DNA of 64,000 nt. It comes from Chryseobacterium daecheongense (GTDB lineage Bacteria; Bacteroidota; Bacteroidia; Flavobacteriales; Weeksellaceae). The stretch's first letter is position 1. Every line of letters begins with the position of its first letter. This document shows, one piece after another, positions 10,735 through 18,927 of the stretch. Under the pieces are notes generated by a model, which did no database searches, was not told the DNA's origin, and saw nothing but the letters and a program-made list of their open reading frames with translations. Both the position numbers and the translations under genes were made by a program. The stretch covers positions 434,001-498,000 of the forward strand of contig NZ_RJTX01000004.1 in the NCBI RefSeq assembly GCF_003729955.1, in the 5' to 3' direction.

Positions 10735-12114
10735 TTAGTCAACAATTAATTTAAATGTCTTGATCAATTTTCCGTTCTGCGTAAGATTGATTAGATAAGA
10801 ACTCTGAATAGGAAGGTGGTTCACATAAGATCCTGCATTTTCACTGATTTTTTCCAGCTTCACAAGTCTTCCCCCTGCATCATAAATTGAAATCACCAAA
10901 TTCTCCATCTTAGGAAAGACGATAGTAAAATTCTGATCTTTTTTTACAGGATTTGGATAAAGAACTATCTTGCTTATATCCAATGAGATGTCTTTTTCAT
11001 TTTGAGTTATCAGATTAGAATCTGAGCGTGGATTGGTTCCGTTTCCTGTTTTATCTTTAGGACTCACCGCAAAGGTAAAGTGGCTTTTATCACCGGAATC
11101 AAAAGCGTCCAAGAATTCAACATTACTAAATGTAATATACTTTTCATTTTCAACTCCGGAAATCTTTTTGGCTTCTCCGTTATCTTTTTTAATGATCATC
11201 CAATAAGAAAGTGGAAGCGCACGCGGATTAACTATTTCTTTTGTTATCCTTACACTATAATCACTTTTAGGAATTTTGTTCCCTATAAAATTGATCTCCC
11301 AGTTTCTTTCAAGTATATCTAAATCCTTTTCGGTTTTTAGAGACATTTCCTTATTATCATCAGACCATATCACAAAATTATTATTATCAATAGCCGTAGG
11401 ATTTTCTACATTGGTCCTTTTGATATCATTCATGCCGATTGCTAAAAACGGATCTGCCTGATTTGAGGATTGTTTCTGGTAAAGCTCATTTCCGTCATCC
11501 CTTCCCAAACCTGTTGGCCTATATTTGTAATCTTTATGTTTTTCCGGATCCCATATTACCTTCCCATCACTTCCATAGTATTTCCCTTTCTCCAAAGAAA
11601 TCCCATATTTTATTGACAAATACGAATGAATTTTATTTAAATCCATTGCCTTTGCTTTTCTCGGAAAGAAAATAATCTCATAAAGATTTTGATCTTCAAA
11701 TTTGATCTTCAAACTATCGGATTTTTCTTTTATATCGGCAGTGCCGGCAAAAGAAAAGATACTTGGTCTTTTTCTGATCTCTTTCTTTTCTTTCCCGTTA
11801 TCATATGCCATATTGCTCAAGGAAACATTTTTATCTGTATTCTTCCAGATCAGCTCATCTTCTTTTGAAGTATGAACCAAACTAAGTGTATGGCTTTTGT
11901 TTTTACTGTATTTGATATATTTTTTGAGAAGCTTGTCTTTGATACCACAATGAAAATTTAATAAATTTTCATCCTTACATCGGGTTGCTTCCCTCGAAGT
12001 AGGATTAGCTTTTTCCCATAGTTGCGCATCAGAGCCGACCAGCTGGGAATAGGCGGAGAAAGAGCACGATAATAGAGCCATCGTGAAAATTCTCCTGTAG
12101 GAGATTTTATGCAT
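10735..12114 (-). CDS. T9SS-sorted surface protein preceding the RHS giant
   Basis: The frame is open from an ATG at 12165 (476 aa), but the ATG at 12114 gives a proper signal peptide (MHKISYRRIFTMALLSCSFS, ending AYSQ), so I place the start there (459 aa). The middle contains LSIKYGISL, a WDP stretch and GLGRDDGNELYQKQS, a block I associate with Bacteroidota surface proteins (DUF8202-like; tentative). The C-terminal 80 residues have the type A T9SS sorting domain pattern: LYPNPVKKDQNF, then ISIYDAGGRLVKLE and a final hydrophobic strand. This predicts export by the Sec and T9SS systems and attachment to, or release from, the cell surface. It is the first gene of a leftward operon with the RHS giant, so it may help present or deliver that protein; no direct evidence for this is visible. 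Confidence 0.8.
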   Translation of the reverse strand: MHKISYRRIFTMALLSCSFSAYSQLVGSDAQLWEKANPTSREATRCKDENLLNFHCGIKDKLLKKYIKYSKNKSHTLSLVHTSKEDELIWKNTDKNVSLSNMAYDNGKEKKEIRKRPSIFSFAGTADIKEKSDSLKIKFEDQNLYEIIFFPRKAKAMDLNKIHSYLSIKYGISLEKGKYYGSDGKVIWDPEKHKDYKYRPTGLGRDDGNELYQKQSSNQADPFLAIGMNDIKRTNVENPTAIDNNNFVIWSDDNKEMSLKTEKDLDILERNWEINFIGNKIPKSDYSVRITKEIVNPRALPLSYWMIIKKDNGEAKKISGVENEKYITFSNVEFLDAFDSGDKSHFTFAVSPKDKTGNGTNPRSDSNLITQNEKDISLDISKIVLYPNPVKKDQNFTIVFPKMENLVISIYDAGGRLVKLEKISENAGSYVNHLPIQSSYLINLTQNGKLIKTFKLIVD

Positions 12115-12295
12115 AAAATATGGATTTGTTAACAATAGATCGAGAAATCTAAAAAGATTCTCCAAAGATATAATCTGAAAATATTTACTTATTCACTAAA
12201 AATAGAATAAATGTTTTCATTACTGTTGTTGTAACGCCTTGATTTAAGGAAGTCTAAATTTGAAGTACATGTCATGATTTCATTAGTTTATTTCA

Positions 12296-12328
12296 CAAAA
12301 GTAAGAAAAATTTCATTCCATTTATCAA
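12296..12328 (-). promoter_or_regulatory. Putative promoter of the T9SS/RHS/lipoprotein operon
   Basis: On the minus strand TACTTTTG (12303-12296) matches the Bacteroidota -7 consensus TAnnTTTG, and a TTG lies 22 bp further upstream (12328-12326). The predicted transcript starts near 12290, giving a leader of about 125-175 nt. This lies in the 321-bp gap 12166-12486, which otherwise holds AT-rich sequence and, on the other strand, operator-promoter module A. Confidence 0.5.
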
Positions 12329-12423
12329 TTCTATTAAATTTTAATATTTTATTTATGTTAAATATTATTATTTCATAACAGCAGTTATTTTATCATAATT
12401 AAAATATGAAATTATTTGAAATA

Positions 12424-12457
12424 CGTCATATTCTGTCGCATCCCGTTTCTACTTTTG
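12424..12457 (+). promoter_or_regulatory. Operator-promoter module A (M15 peptidase)
   Basis: CGTCA (12424-12428), 5-bp spacer, TGTCG (12434-12438), 11 bp, then TACTTTTG (12450-12457). The inverted-repeat half-sites overlap the expected -33 region, so a bound regulator would contact or block the promoter. The ATG of the M15 peptidase is 30 bp downstream. This is one of five copies with identical spacing. Confidence 0.8.
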
Positions 12458-12486
12458 TTTTCTAAAAATATGAGTAAAATAAAATT

Positions 12487-12987
12487 ATGGACAAGATATC
12501 TTTACAACGAATTGAAAAGCTGCATCCTTTGGTAAGAGAGGAGGTAAAGAACATTATTAAAGAATGTGATGAAGCTCTTACTGGCAGAGCTAAAGTAAGA
12601 ATTACTCAAGGATTAAGGTCTTTTGAGGAACAGGAAAAATTATATGCTATCGGCAGAATCACAACAGGAAAAAAGGTAACCAACGCCAAAGCAGGGCAGA
12701 GCATTCATAACTACGGATTTGCTGTAGATATATGCATGATAATTGATGGAAAAGTGGCGAATTGGGACACTGCAAAAGACTGGGATAATGACCAGGTAGC
12801 AGACTGGTATGAATGCGTGAAAATTTTTGCCAAACATGGTTGGGATTGGGGCGGAAACTGGAAGACCTTCAAAGACCTTCCCCACTTTGAAAGGAAGAGC
12901 ATTCCCACCAAGAAAAAAACAATCAAAACCAGCTGGAGAAACCTTTCTAAAATAGCCAGAGATAAGGATGGATATGTAATCCTTTAA
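12487..12987 (+). CDS. M15-family peptidoglycan peptidase (endolysin/CwlK-like)
   Basis: A single-domain zinc peptidase of 166 residues, the usual size of phage-type L-alanyl-D-glutamate or D-alanyl-D-alanine M15 peptidases. Visible motifs are QGLRSFEEQEKLYAIGR (41-57), SIHNYGFAVD (72-81, giving zinc ligands His74 and Asp81) and DLPHFE (130-135, with His133 as third ligand). It should cut peptide stems of peptidoglycan. There is no signal peptide, so it would need a holin, an injection apparatus or cell lysis to reach its substrate. It stands alone under operator-promoter module A and is followed within 31 bp by module B for the phospholipase gene. It could be a domesticated phage lysin, but no other phage genes are nearby. 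I infer an effector or lysis role from the company it keeps. Confidence 0.85.
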   Translation: MDKISLQRIEKLHPLVREEVKNIIKECDEALTGRAKVRITQGLRSFEEQEKLYAIGRITTGKKVTNAKAGQSIHNYGFAVDICMIIDGKVANWDTAKDWDNDQVADWYECVKIFAKHGWDWGGNWKTFKDLPHFERKSIPTKKKTIKTSWRNLSKIARDKDGYVIL

Positions 12988-13017
12988 TTCTCTTGTATTT
13001 GAAAATTTATTTTAACA

Positions 13018-13051
13018 CGTCAAGTTCTGTCGCTTCCTCCACCTACATTTG
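13018..13051 (+). promoter_or_regulatory. Operator-promoter module B (patatin phospholipase)
   Basis: CGTCA (13018-13022), 5-bp spacer, TGTCG (13028-13032), 11 bp, then TACATTTG (13044-13051). The architecture is identical to module A. It drives a leader of about 120 nt before the patatin gene. Confidence 0.8.
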
Positions 13052-13097
13052 CTTTACAGAAAAACACCAAAAAACAGTACAAATACATGTAAAAAAG

Positions 13098-13125
13098 CCA
13101 ATAGTTTTTGAGAAAAAACTGTTGG
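13098..13125 (+). promoter_or_regulatory. Hairpin in the leader of the patatin gene
   Basis: CCAATAGTTTTT (13098-13109) pairs with AAAAACTGTTGG (13114-13125) in a 12-bp stem with one T-G wobble. It is followed by a moderately T-rich run. It lies between promoter B and the patatin ATG at 13178, so it could be an attenuator or a weak terminator. Its function is inferred. Confidence 0.5.
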
Positions 13126-13177
13126 TTTATTTATCTAAAGCTGTCTGGTCTGTTTTTCTTAAACAATTAAAAGCATC

Positions 13178-14215
13178 ATGAAAAAGACAACCATTCTTTC
13201 TTTGGACGGAGGCGGAATAAGAGGAATCATTACCTGCATTATTCTGCGCTACATAGAAGAGCAACTGCAATATCATGATAAGCCGGGCGCCAAACTCGGA
13301 GATTATTTTGATCTTGTAGCCGGAAGCAGTACAGGAGGACTGATTGCATCTATTATTCTATGTCCTGATGGACACCAGAAAGCAAAATATTCTATTCAGA
13401 AAGGCTTAGAATTATATGCTGAAAAAGGTGGCGACATATTCCAGGTGTCTTTTTGGGAAAAACTGATCAATCCATTCGGTTTACTGAATGAAAAGATCTC
13501 CCAGGAAGCACTTGAAAAAAATTTGAATGACTTTTTTGGAAATTTAGAACTTAAAGAATTAATAAAACCCTGCCTAATAACAAGCTATGATATTGAAAAC
13601 AGAAGAGCCAAGCTTTTCAACTCATGGAAAGCCCATTTGAGTAACGACAACTTCTATGTAAAAGACGTATGCAGAGCGACATCGGCCGCTCCTACCTATT
13701 TCAGCCCGGTACAGATCAAGTCTATGTATGGACAGATCTTCAGTTTGATCGATGGTGGAATGTTCGCCAACAATCCCGCTCTTTGCGCTTATGCGGAAGC
13801 AAGGAAAACGCCTTTTGCCGAAGTGTTGAAAAACCATCAAAAACCCAATCATCCTGGTGTAAATGATATGATTATTGTTTCTATCGGAACTGGATTCGAA
13901 TCCAGAAGCTATTCTTTCAGGAAACTGGAGAAAGCCGGAAAAATAGGATGGGTAAATCCTATCATTGACATTTTAATGTCCGCTAATGCAGAAACCGTTG
14001 ATTATCAACTTTGCCAGATGTTCCAAACTTTAGGTCAGAGAAATCAGAAGAACTATTACCGTATTAATCCATCATTGAAAAATGCTTCTCCCGCGATGGA
14101 TAATGTAAGAAGATCCAATATTGAAAATCTGATACAGGCCGGACTTAGCTATATTGATGATAACAGGGAAATGCTTAACCAGATTGTGCAAAAGCTCATC
14201 AAAAATAAAATATAA
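13178..14215 (+). CDS. Patatin-like phospholipase
   Basis: A 345-residue patatin-fold acyl hydrolase. All signature elements are present: the oxyanion-hole motif DGGGIRG (10-16), the nucleophile elbow GSSTG (49-53, Ser51) and the catalytic Asp motif DGG (192-194, Asp192). There is no signal peptide, so it is made in the cytoplasm. The family hydrolyses membrane phospholipids. Members act as secreted effectors in interbacterial killing and as CBASS (cGAS-like anti-phage) effectors that degrade the host membrane. No CD-NTase of the usual size lies beside it, but a minimal nucleotidyltransferase is encoded 5 kb downstream under the same operator type. A 10-bp AT-only hairpin follows the stop. 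Catalytic assignment is firm; whether the target is self or a foreign cell is open. Confidence 0.9.
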   Translation: MKKTTILSLDGGGIRGIITCIILRYIEEQLQYHDKPGAKLGDYFDLVAGSSTGGLIASIILCPDGHQKAKYSIQKGLELYAEKGGDIFQVSFWEKLINPFGLLNEKISQEALEKNLNDFFGNLELKELIKPCLITSYDIENRRAKLFNSWKAHLSNDNFYVKDVCRATSAAPTYFSPVQIKSMYGQIFSLIDGGMFANNPALCAYAEARKTPFAEVLKNHQKPNHPGVNDMIIVSIGTGFESRSYSFRKLEKAGKIGWVNPIIDILMSANAETVDYQLCQMFQTLGQRNQKNYYRINPSLKNASPAMDNVRRSNIENLIQAGLSYIDDNREMLNQIVQKLIKNKI

Positions 14216-14234
14216 GTTATTCTGCTTATAAATG

Positions 14235-14270
14235 TAAAATATAATGTAATTAGCTTATATTTTATTTTTT
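14235..14270 (+). terminator. AT-rich hairpin terminator after the patatin gene
   Basis: TAAAATATAA (14235-14244) pairs with TTATATTTTA (14255-14264), followed by TTTTTT. The stem is weak because it has no GC pairs. Confidence 0.4.
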
Positions 14271-14287
14271 CAAAAGTTTTATAAACA

Positions 14288-14321
14288 CGTCAAGTTTTGT
14301 CGCTTTCGGCTCTTACTTTTG
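14288..14321 (+). promoter_or_regulatory. Operator-promoter module C (small acidic protein)
   Basis: CGTCA (14288-14292), 5-bp spacer, TGTCG (14298-14302), 11 bp, then TACTTTTG (14314-14321). Same geometry as modules A, B, D and E. Confidence 0.8.
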
Positions 14322-14330
14322 AAATATAAA

Positions 14331-14424
14331 TCAAGCACAAAAATCAATCATTAAAAACTTTTATAACAACCATTGAATTCAACATTTATTAATGCTGAAC
14401 AGCCAAAATTGTATCAAAATTTAA
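14331..14424 (+). promoter_or_regulatory. Duplicated leader, copy 1, with short ORF
   Basis: The stretch 14331-14416 aligns with 14665-14749 downstream of module D. Shared blocks include AATCATTAAA, TTGAATTCA-CATT and AATGCTGAAC-GCCA. Each copy contains a short ORF starting ATG CTG AAC; here it is MLNSQNCIKI (14392-14424), 11 nt before the ATG of the acidic protein. It could be a leader peptide or simply a duplicated 5' UTR. Confidence 0.5.
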
Positions 14425-14435
14425 AGAAAAAAGAC

Positions 14436-14606
14436 ATGGAAACACTGCATCACCATTCAGATATTATTTTTGATGAAGAGCTCTATACTATTGAATGGAG
14501 CGACATCGAAAATGCAGAGATAGACTATGAAAACTATCTCAATGAGATTGAAAGTTTCTTCAGAGACGATTTTGAAAATGATATTCTTGAAGAAGATATT
14601 TTATAA
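14436..14606 (+). CDS. Small acidic protein of unknown function (56 aa)
   Basis: A longer frame opens at a TTG (14373), but its first 21 codons fall in the duplicated leader, whose second copy does not keep that frame open. The ATG at 14436, preceded by an A/G-rich stretch, is therefore the likelier start. The product begins METLHHHSD, is rich in Asp and Glu, and ends EEDIL. It has no transmembrane segment or recognised domain. It has its own operator-promoter module (C) and lies between the phospholipase and the large toxin operon. Strongly acidic small proteins in such positions can be inhibitors, immunity factors or DNA mimics; nothing in the sequence proves any of these. Confidence 0.55.
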   Translation: METLHHHSDIIFDEELYTIEWSDIENAEIDYENYLNEIESFFRDDFENDILEEDIL

Positions 14607-14622
14607 AAAAGAATTTTAAACA

Positions 14623-14656
14623 CGTCAGGTTCTGTCGTCGCTCACCATTACCTTTG
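14623..14656 (+). promoter_or_regulatory. Operator-promoter module D (large toxin operon)
   Basis: CGTCA (14623-14627), 5-bp spacer, TGTCG (14633-14637), 11 bp, then TACCTTTG (14649-14656). It starts the operon of the 1338-aa protein, nucleotidyltransferase, deaminase toxin and MORN protein. Confidence 0.8.
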
Positions 14657-14908
14657 AACGCCGGTTAAGAACACAAAATAATCATTAAATCTTCTACAAA
14701 GCCTTTGAATTCACCATTCACAAAATGCTGAACGGCCAGAACCGTGTTTAAAAATCCAATATATAAAATCACGACAAATGAACCTTCTGATTAAAAAGTA
14801 GGGTGGATATCCCTGCCGGAAACCACCTAAAAAAATAAGGCTTCCAAATAAAATACGATCAGTAATCCTTCATGATGAGGTATTATTAATTACAAATCAA
14901 CAAATAGT
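14657..14908 (+). promoter_or_regulatory. Long leader of the toxin operon with duplicated segment and hairpin
   Basis: The 302-bp gap 14607-14908 holds module D and then this roughly 250-nt leader. The part 14665-14749 repeats the leader of the small acidic gene and contains the short ORF MLNGQNRV (14725-14751). A second tiny ORF starts at 14778. Further on, around 14800-14830, GGTGG can pair with CCACC to form a hairpin. The leader is unusually long for this organism, which suggests post-transcriptional control. Confidence 0.45.
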
Positions 14909-17900
14909 ATGAACACAAACAACAACACATCACAAACACTTTTCAGGTTCGCTACCATGCGTAATGCTGAATTAACCGACCCTAAAAACAAAGAAAGAAG
15001 ATTTATTTTCAGAGACTATGCTACTCAAAAAGGAGTCATTGACCCAAGAGTACAAGCCGGAGAATCTTTACAAAGAGTCTGTGAAACGATCAGCGGCTTA
15101 GTGATCGAAACAGAAAAATCATTAAAAGATAAAGATCCTGCATTCTACGATTTGGCTGTTTGGGTAGCCAGAAACAAAGCGACAGCTACGAAAGCTGAGT
15201 TTGATAAAAAAATCAATGAATATAAAGCCTTACAACATCCTGTTATCTTAATTGACTCAAAGATCTGGGATAACCTGATTTATCAGGTAGTAACTCAAAA
15301 AGATTTTTATGCAAAGGAAACATTGATGCAATACCTTCATTTAAATCACATTTTATTAAATTATGATGGTTCCAATGAAGAAGTATATCAGGATGTCATC
15401 AAAGCAAAAGTGGTTCTTCCCAAGGAATTATTCAAAGTGGATCAAAGTGCATCCAATACAGCAACAACTTCCAAAGCTCCTAATGTAATATTCAATAAAG
15501 CCAACATGAAGTTTGCGGAAGCACAATTGCACCTTGAGGCAAACAAAACATTGCTTTCAGAATTAGAAAAGCTGGAAAGCAATTATAAAAAAGGCTATCA
15601 GGAAGCATATAAATCTGCCTTTGAAAGATATCAGTCTGAGGTCTTACCTATTCAGAAAGCATATTTGAATGAGCAGGCCGACAAAGAGAATAGAAAAACC
15701 ACCCTCGAAAACAGGATAAAATATCTGACCGATTTAAGCCTTAAAACCCCTGAAGATGGAGGAATCCGTGAAGAAATATCCAAATTACAGGATGAATTAT
15801 TAAAATCAACAGTTCCTGTTCCTGATTATCCCGCATTCTCTTTTGAATATGGAAGAGAAATTGATGCAGATGCTTTATCTAAAAGCTTAAGCGAAGAAAG
15901 TGTGCAGGCTTTAAGCAGAGCCTTTGGCGCTACAAATGTTATTTCCGCATTGAACGGGGTTTCTACTTATGAGGAGATCAATCAGATAATTGCACAAAGC
16001 AATCAATCTTTACAGCAAACTGTTTTAGATAATACGGTATTGAATCCACAGGTTTCAGCCTCAGTAGGAGGTGTTGTAGTTCCTGTTACCAATTCATTCA
16101 ATACTTCAACCTGGGTCCCTTTCAGTGTAATGACATTTTCCAGAAATGCATCGGAATGGAGTATTATGCTGACCCTCAATAATCTTACTCAAAATATTAT
16201 TTCCGGAAATTATAAAGTAACTCTTTCAGGTGGTACTCAGATCTCATCAAGCAATGTTACCTTTTCTTCTACCGGAACCAATATTTTATTTGATGTGAAT
16301 CCAAGAATTCCGGGAGATCAGACTATTAATTTAAATGGGTTTATCCTTCAGGGAGAAGTAGTCTTGTCTGATGGTAAAACGTATACAATGGATGTTACTC
16401 TGATAAGAGATCCATATCAAATTGATCGTGTAATCAAGCAAGGGATTTTCAAGGGAAGCGGAGCTTTTGCATTGAAAGAAGTTAAGCCTGAAGAACCTAC
16501 AGAAGGAAATCCGAAGCCTGTACAAGGTACTTTCATCCCTTCAGGATTCGGTATGAAAAATATCGGAATTGCGGATTACCGTAAGGTAGAACAAAGTACG
16601 TATGCTTATGTAGAAGGAGATGTCGCTCATATTGAGAACATTATGGCAAGGGAATATAAAGAAAGAGCTACCAGAAGATTAAAAAGAAGTGAATCCCAAA
16701 CCACACAATCCAGCGAATCTGAAAAAGAAAAGCTTACAGATACCACTTCTACAGATAGATATGAGATGCAGAACGAGGTTGCCAAAATCCTTCAGGAATC
16801 TAAAGATTTTGCTGCACAAGCTGGCTTTAACGCTAGTTGGGGAGTAGAAGGAGGGGCAAAATATGGTCTAAGTGTAGGAGCCAATTATGCCACTCATAAT
16901 TCTAAGGAAGAAAGTACCAGACAGGCAGTTACCAGTGCAAAAGATGTTACTGCAAGAGCTTTGGACAGAATCGTTACCAAAGTGAAAGAAGAGCGTATTG
17001 ATAAAATTCTGGAAGAGTACGAAGAAAATAATAAGCACGGATTTGACAATACCAAAGGAAACGATCATGTGGTTGGTGTTTACAGATGGGTAGACAAAGT
17101 AGTGAAAAACCAGATCTACAATTACGGTAAACGTATGATGTTCGAATTCATGATTCCTGAACCTGCCAAGCTGCATAATTTGGGAATGCTGGTTTCTAAA
17201 AATCTGGAAAATCAGTTGATAAAACCGGTTGATCCAAGAGAATCCCCGGTTCATAAACTGGAAAACTTCTCCTCCTTGCTTGATGACACCAAATTCAAAT
17301 ACTGGATCAGTAAATATAATGTAGACACAGATAAGAGACCAGAGGAATTCATTTATATCGGAAAGGCTTTCTCGAACACTGTTGGTGATTCAAAAGAAAA
17401 CGCTGAATGGGATGAGGCGATCGCAGGTGGTGCAGAAATACAGATCCCTGAAAATTATGTTACTATTGCTGCTATCGGAGTTATGCAAACCGGAGGAGAA
17501 GGAACTTATGGAAACTTCCTGAGAATTGGTGGAAAAGCCATGAATGGAAGTGAGATTGCTATCAATAATTTTTATCAATCCGTTCCTGTATCATTCTCTG
17601 TAATCGGCTCTCACGCGGTTGACGTGAATGCAAGTGTAAAATGTCAGCTTACTCCGGAAGCTAAAAATGAATGGCTGCAAACAACATTCAATAAAATTAT
17701 TGAAGCCTATGAACTAGAACTGGAAAAATATCAGCAAGCGTTAAATGATGCTAAAGCATTAGGAGTACAGATCAAAGGTTCAAACCCAGGATTCTACAGA
17801 AAAATTGAAAATACCATCTTAAGAAGAAACTGTATTTCTTACATGCTGGATCAAAATCCTACTGCTGAGCTTACTTTTGGAAAAAATAAATATTACCAGA

Positions 17901-18925
17901 CCGATAATGCCGCAGAAACATTCACTAATACTGAAATTAAAGTAGATGGAACCTTAGACAAATATGCAGCATTTGTGAAATTCATGGAGCAAGCCTTCGA
18001 ATGGGAAATCATGAGCTACTACTTCTACCCTTACTATTGGGGAAGCAGAACTAACTGGGATGAATTATATCAGTTTGATGACAATGATCCAACTTTCAGA
18101 GCCTTCATGCAGTCTGGTATGGCAAGAGTAATTGTAACCGTAAGACCTGGATTTGAAGAAGCAGTAAGACACTTCCTTGCTACAGGTCAGATCTGGAATG
18201 GCGGTGAAGTTCCTGTAATTGATGATCCATTGTTCTTATCTATCGTTGACGAAATGAAGAATCCTAAAGGAACCAAAGAAGGAGAACCTTGGAGAGAGAA
18301 AATCCCTACTTCTCTTACCATTCTTCAGGCAGGTTCTATCGGGCTTCAGGTTGAAAAAGCTCTTCCTGTCTATTGTGAGCCAGGAGTGAAGTTTGATGAT
18401 AATCTCGGTGAAATGTGTATGAGCAATTTTGAGTTGAACAATAATCAGATCGGGCAGTCCGCAGATAAATTGATTGAAATTTCATTTAATCGTATGGACA
18501 TGTATAAAACAATTGCCGAGATGGATAGTTTCCACCTATTCCCAAGAGTTTATGAATGCTTAGGAAACACCATAACCGTCGACAGAGATGCATCATGGAT
18601 TGGAGTACAATCTTCTACAGCCTTCTACAAAGCTCTTGCTGATGAAATTTCTTCTATTGAAGGGGTTGAAGCTTTCCCAACAGGAGAGAACGGGCTTACT
18701 TTCAGAATCAATATTTCCGAACTAAAAACATTTACTTTTAGAAAGCCCGGTGATATGGATGAGTACGATTTATTTAAAATTTCAACAGATGCTGAAACCT
18801 ATGTGAAAATTCATAGTCCGACAGAATATAACACTCCGGATAGAATTCGAGATAAAAACGGTCAGGCGCTTACTCAAGCTGAGTATACAGACCGAGCTCC
18901 ATTGTCTAAATTTTTAATCTCTTAA
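14909..18925 (+). CDS. Large protein of unknown function (1338 aa), first gene of the toxin operon
   Basis: I cannot assign a family. There is no signal peptide and no clear membrane segment. Residues about 200-310 are charged and probably coiled coil (long Glu/Lys/Gln stretches). Residues about 400-510 look like a beta-sandwich (alternating Ser/Thr/Val, NLNGFILQGEVVLSDG). Around 560-750 is a striking block: an Arg/Glu-rich helix (ATRRLKRSESQTTQSSE), a Gly-rich segment (GVEGGAKYGLSVGANYAT), then HGFDN, GVYRWVDKVVKNQIYNYGKR and FEFMIPEPA. Its dense Gly and aromatic pattern suggests a conserved core. The rest is mixed alpha/beta. It is separated by 2 bp from the nucleotidyltransferase and heads the operon with the deaminase toxin, so a carrier, pore or delivery scaffold for that toxin is a reasonable guess, but only a guess. 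Confidence 0.8.
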   Translation: MNTNNNTSQTLFRFATMRNAELTDPKNKERRFIFRDYATQKGVIDPRVQAGESLQRVCETISGLVIETEKSLKDKDPAFYDLAVWVARNKATATKAEFDKKINEYKALQHPVILIDSKIWDNLIYQVVTQKDFYAKETLMQYLHLNHILLNYDGSNEEVYQDVIKAKVVLPKELFKVDQSASNTATTSKAPNVIFNKANMKFAEAQLHLEANKTLLSELEKLESNYKKGYQEAYKSAFERYQSEVLPIQKAYLNEQADKENRKTTLENRIKYLTDLSLKTPEDGGIREEISKLQDELLKSTVPVPDYPAFSFEYGREIDADALSKSLSEESVQALSRAFGATNVISALNGVSTYEEINQIIAQSNQSLQQTVLDNTVLNPQVSASVGGVVVPVTNSFNTSTWVPFSVMTFSRNASEWSIMLTLNNLTQNIISGNYKVTLSGGTQISSSNVTFSSTGTNILFDVNPRIPGDQTINLNGFILQGEVVLSDGKTYTMDVTLIRDPYQIDRVIKQGIFKGSGAFALKEVKPEEPTEGNPKPVQGTFIPSGFGMKNIGIADYRKVEQSTYAYVEGDVAHIENIMAREYKERATRRLKRSESQTTQSSESEKEKLTDTTSTDRYEMQNEVAKILQESKDFAAQAGFNASWGVEGGAKYGLSVGANYATHNSKEESTRQAVTSAKDVTARALDRIVTKVKEERIDKILEEYEENNKHGFDNTKGNDHVVGVYRWVDKVVKNQIYNYGKRMMFEFMIPEPAKLHNLGMLVSKNLENQLIKPVDPRESPVHKLENFSSLLDDTKFKYWISKYNVDTDKRPEEFIYIGKAFSNTVGDSKENAEWDEAIAGGAEIQIPENYVTIAAIGVMQTGGEGTYGNFLRIGGKAMNGSEIAINNFYQSVPVSFSVIGSHAVDVNASVKCQLTPEAKNEWLQTTFNKIIEAYELELEKYQQALNDAKALGVQIKGSNPGFYRKIENTILRRNCISYMLDQNPTAELTFGKNKYYQTDNAAETFTNTEIKVDGTLDKYAAFVKFMEQAFEWEIMSYYFYPYYWGSRTNWDELYQFDDNDPTFRAFMQSGMARVIVTVRPGFEEAVRHFLATGQIWNGGEVPVIDDPLFLSIVDEMKNPKGTKEGEPWREKIPTSLTILQAGSIGLQVEKALPVYCEPGVKFDDNLGEMCMSNFELNNNQIGQSADKLIEISFNRMDMYKTIAEMDSFHLFPRVYECLGNTITVDRDASWIGVQSSTAFYKALADEISSIEGVEAFPTGENGLTFRINISELKTFTFRKPGDMDEYDLFKISTDAETYVKIHSPTEYNTPDRIRDKNGQALTQAEYTDRAPLSKFLIS

Positions 18926-18927
18926 CC

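Noticed and set aside
12255..12262. TAAATTTG on the plus strand as a second promoter for the M15 gene
   Set aside because: The only TTG upstream is at a poor distance, and module A lies closer to the gene with a conserved geometry.
12487..12987. Prophage remnant because of the endolysin-like M15 peptidase
   Set aside because: No holin, tail, capsid, integrase or att-like repeats are seen nearby.
13893..13908. CTGGATTCGAATCCAG, resembling the T-arm of a tRNA
   Set aside because: It lies inside the patatin coding sequence, in frame with well-conserved codons, and no acceptor, D or anticodon arm surrounds it.
14373..14435. TTG-initiated N-terminal extension of the small acidic protein
   Set aside because: These codons fall in the duplicated leader; the second copy has a stop in the same frame, so the stretch is unlikely to be coding.
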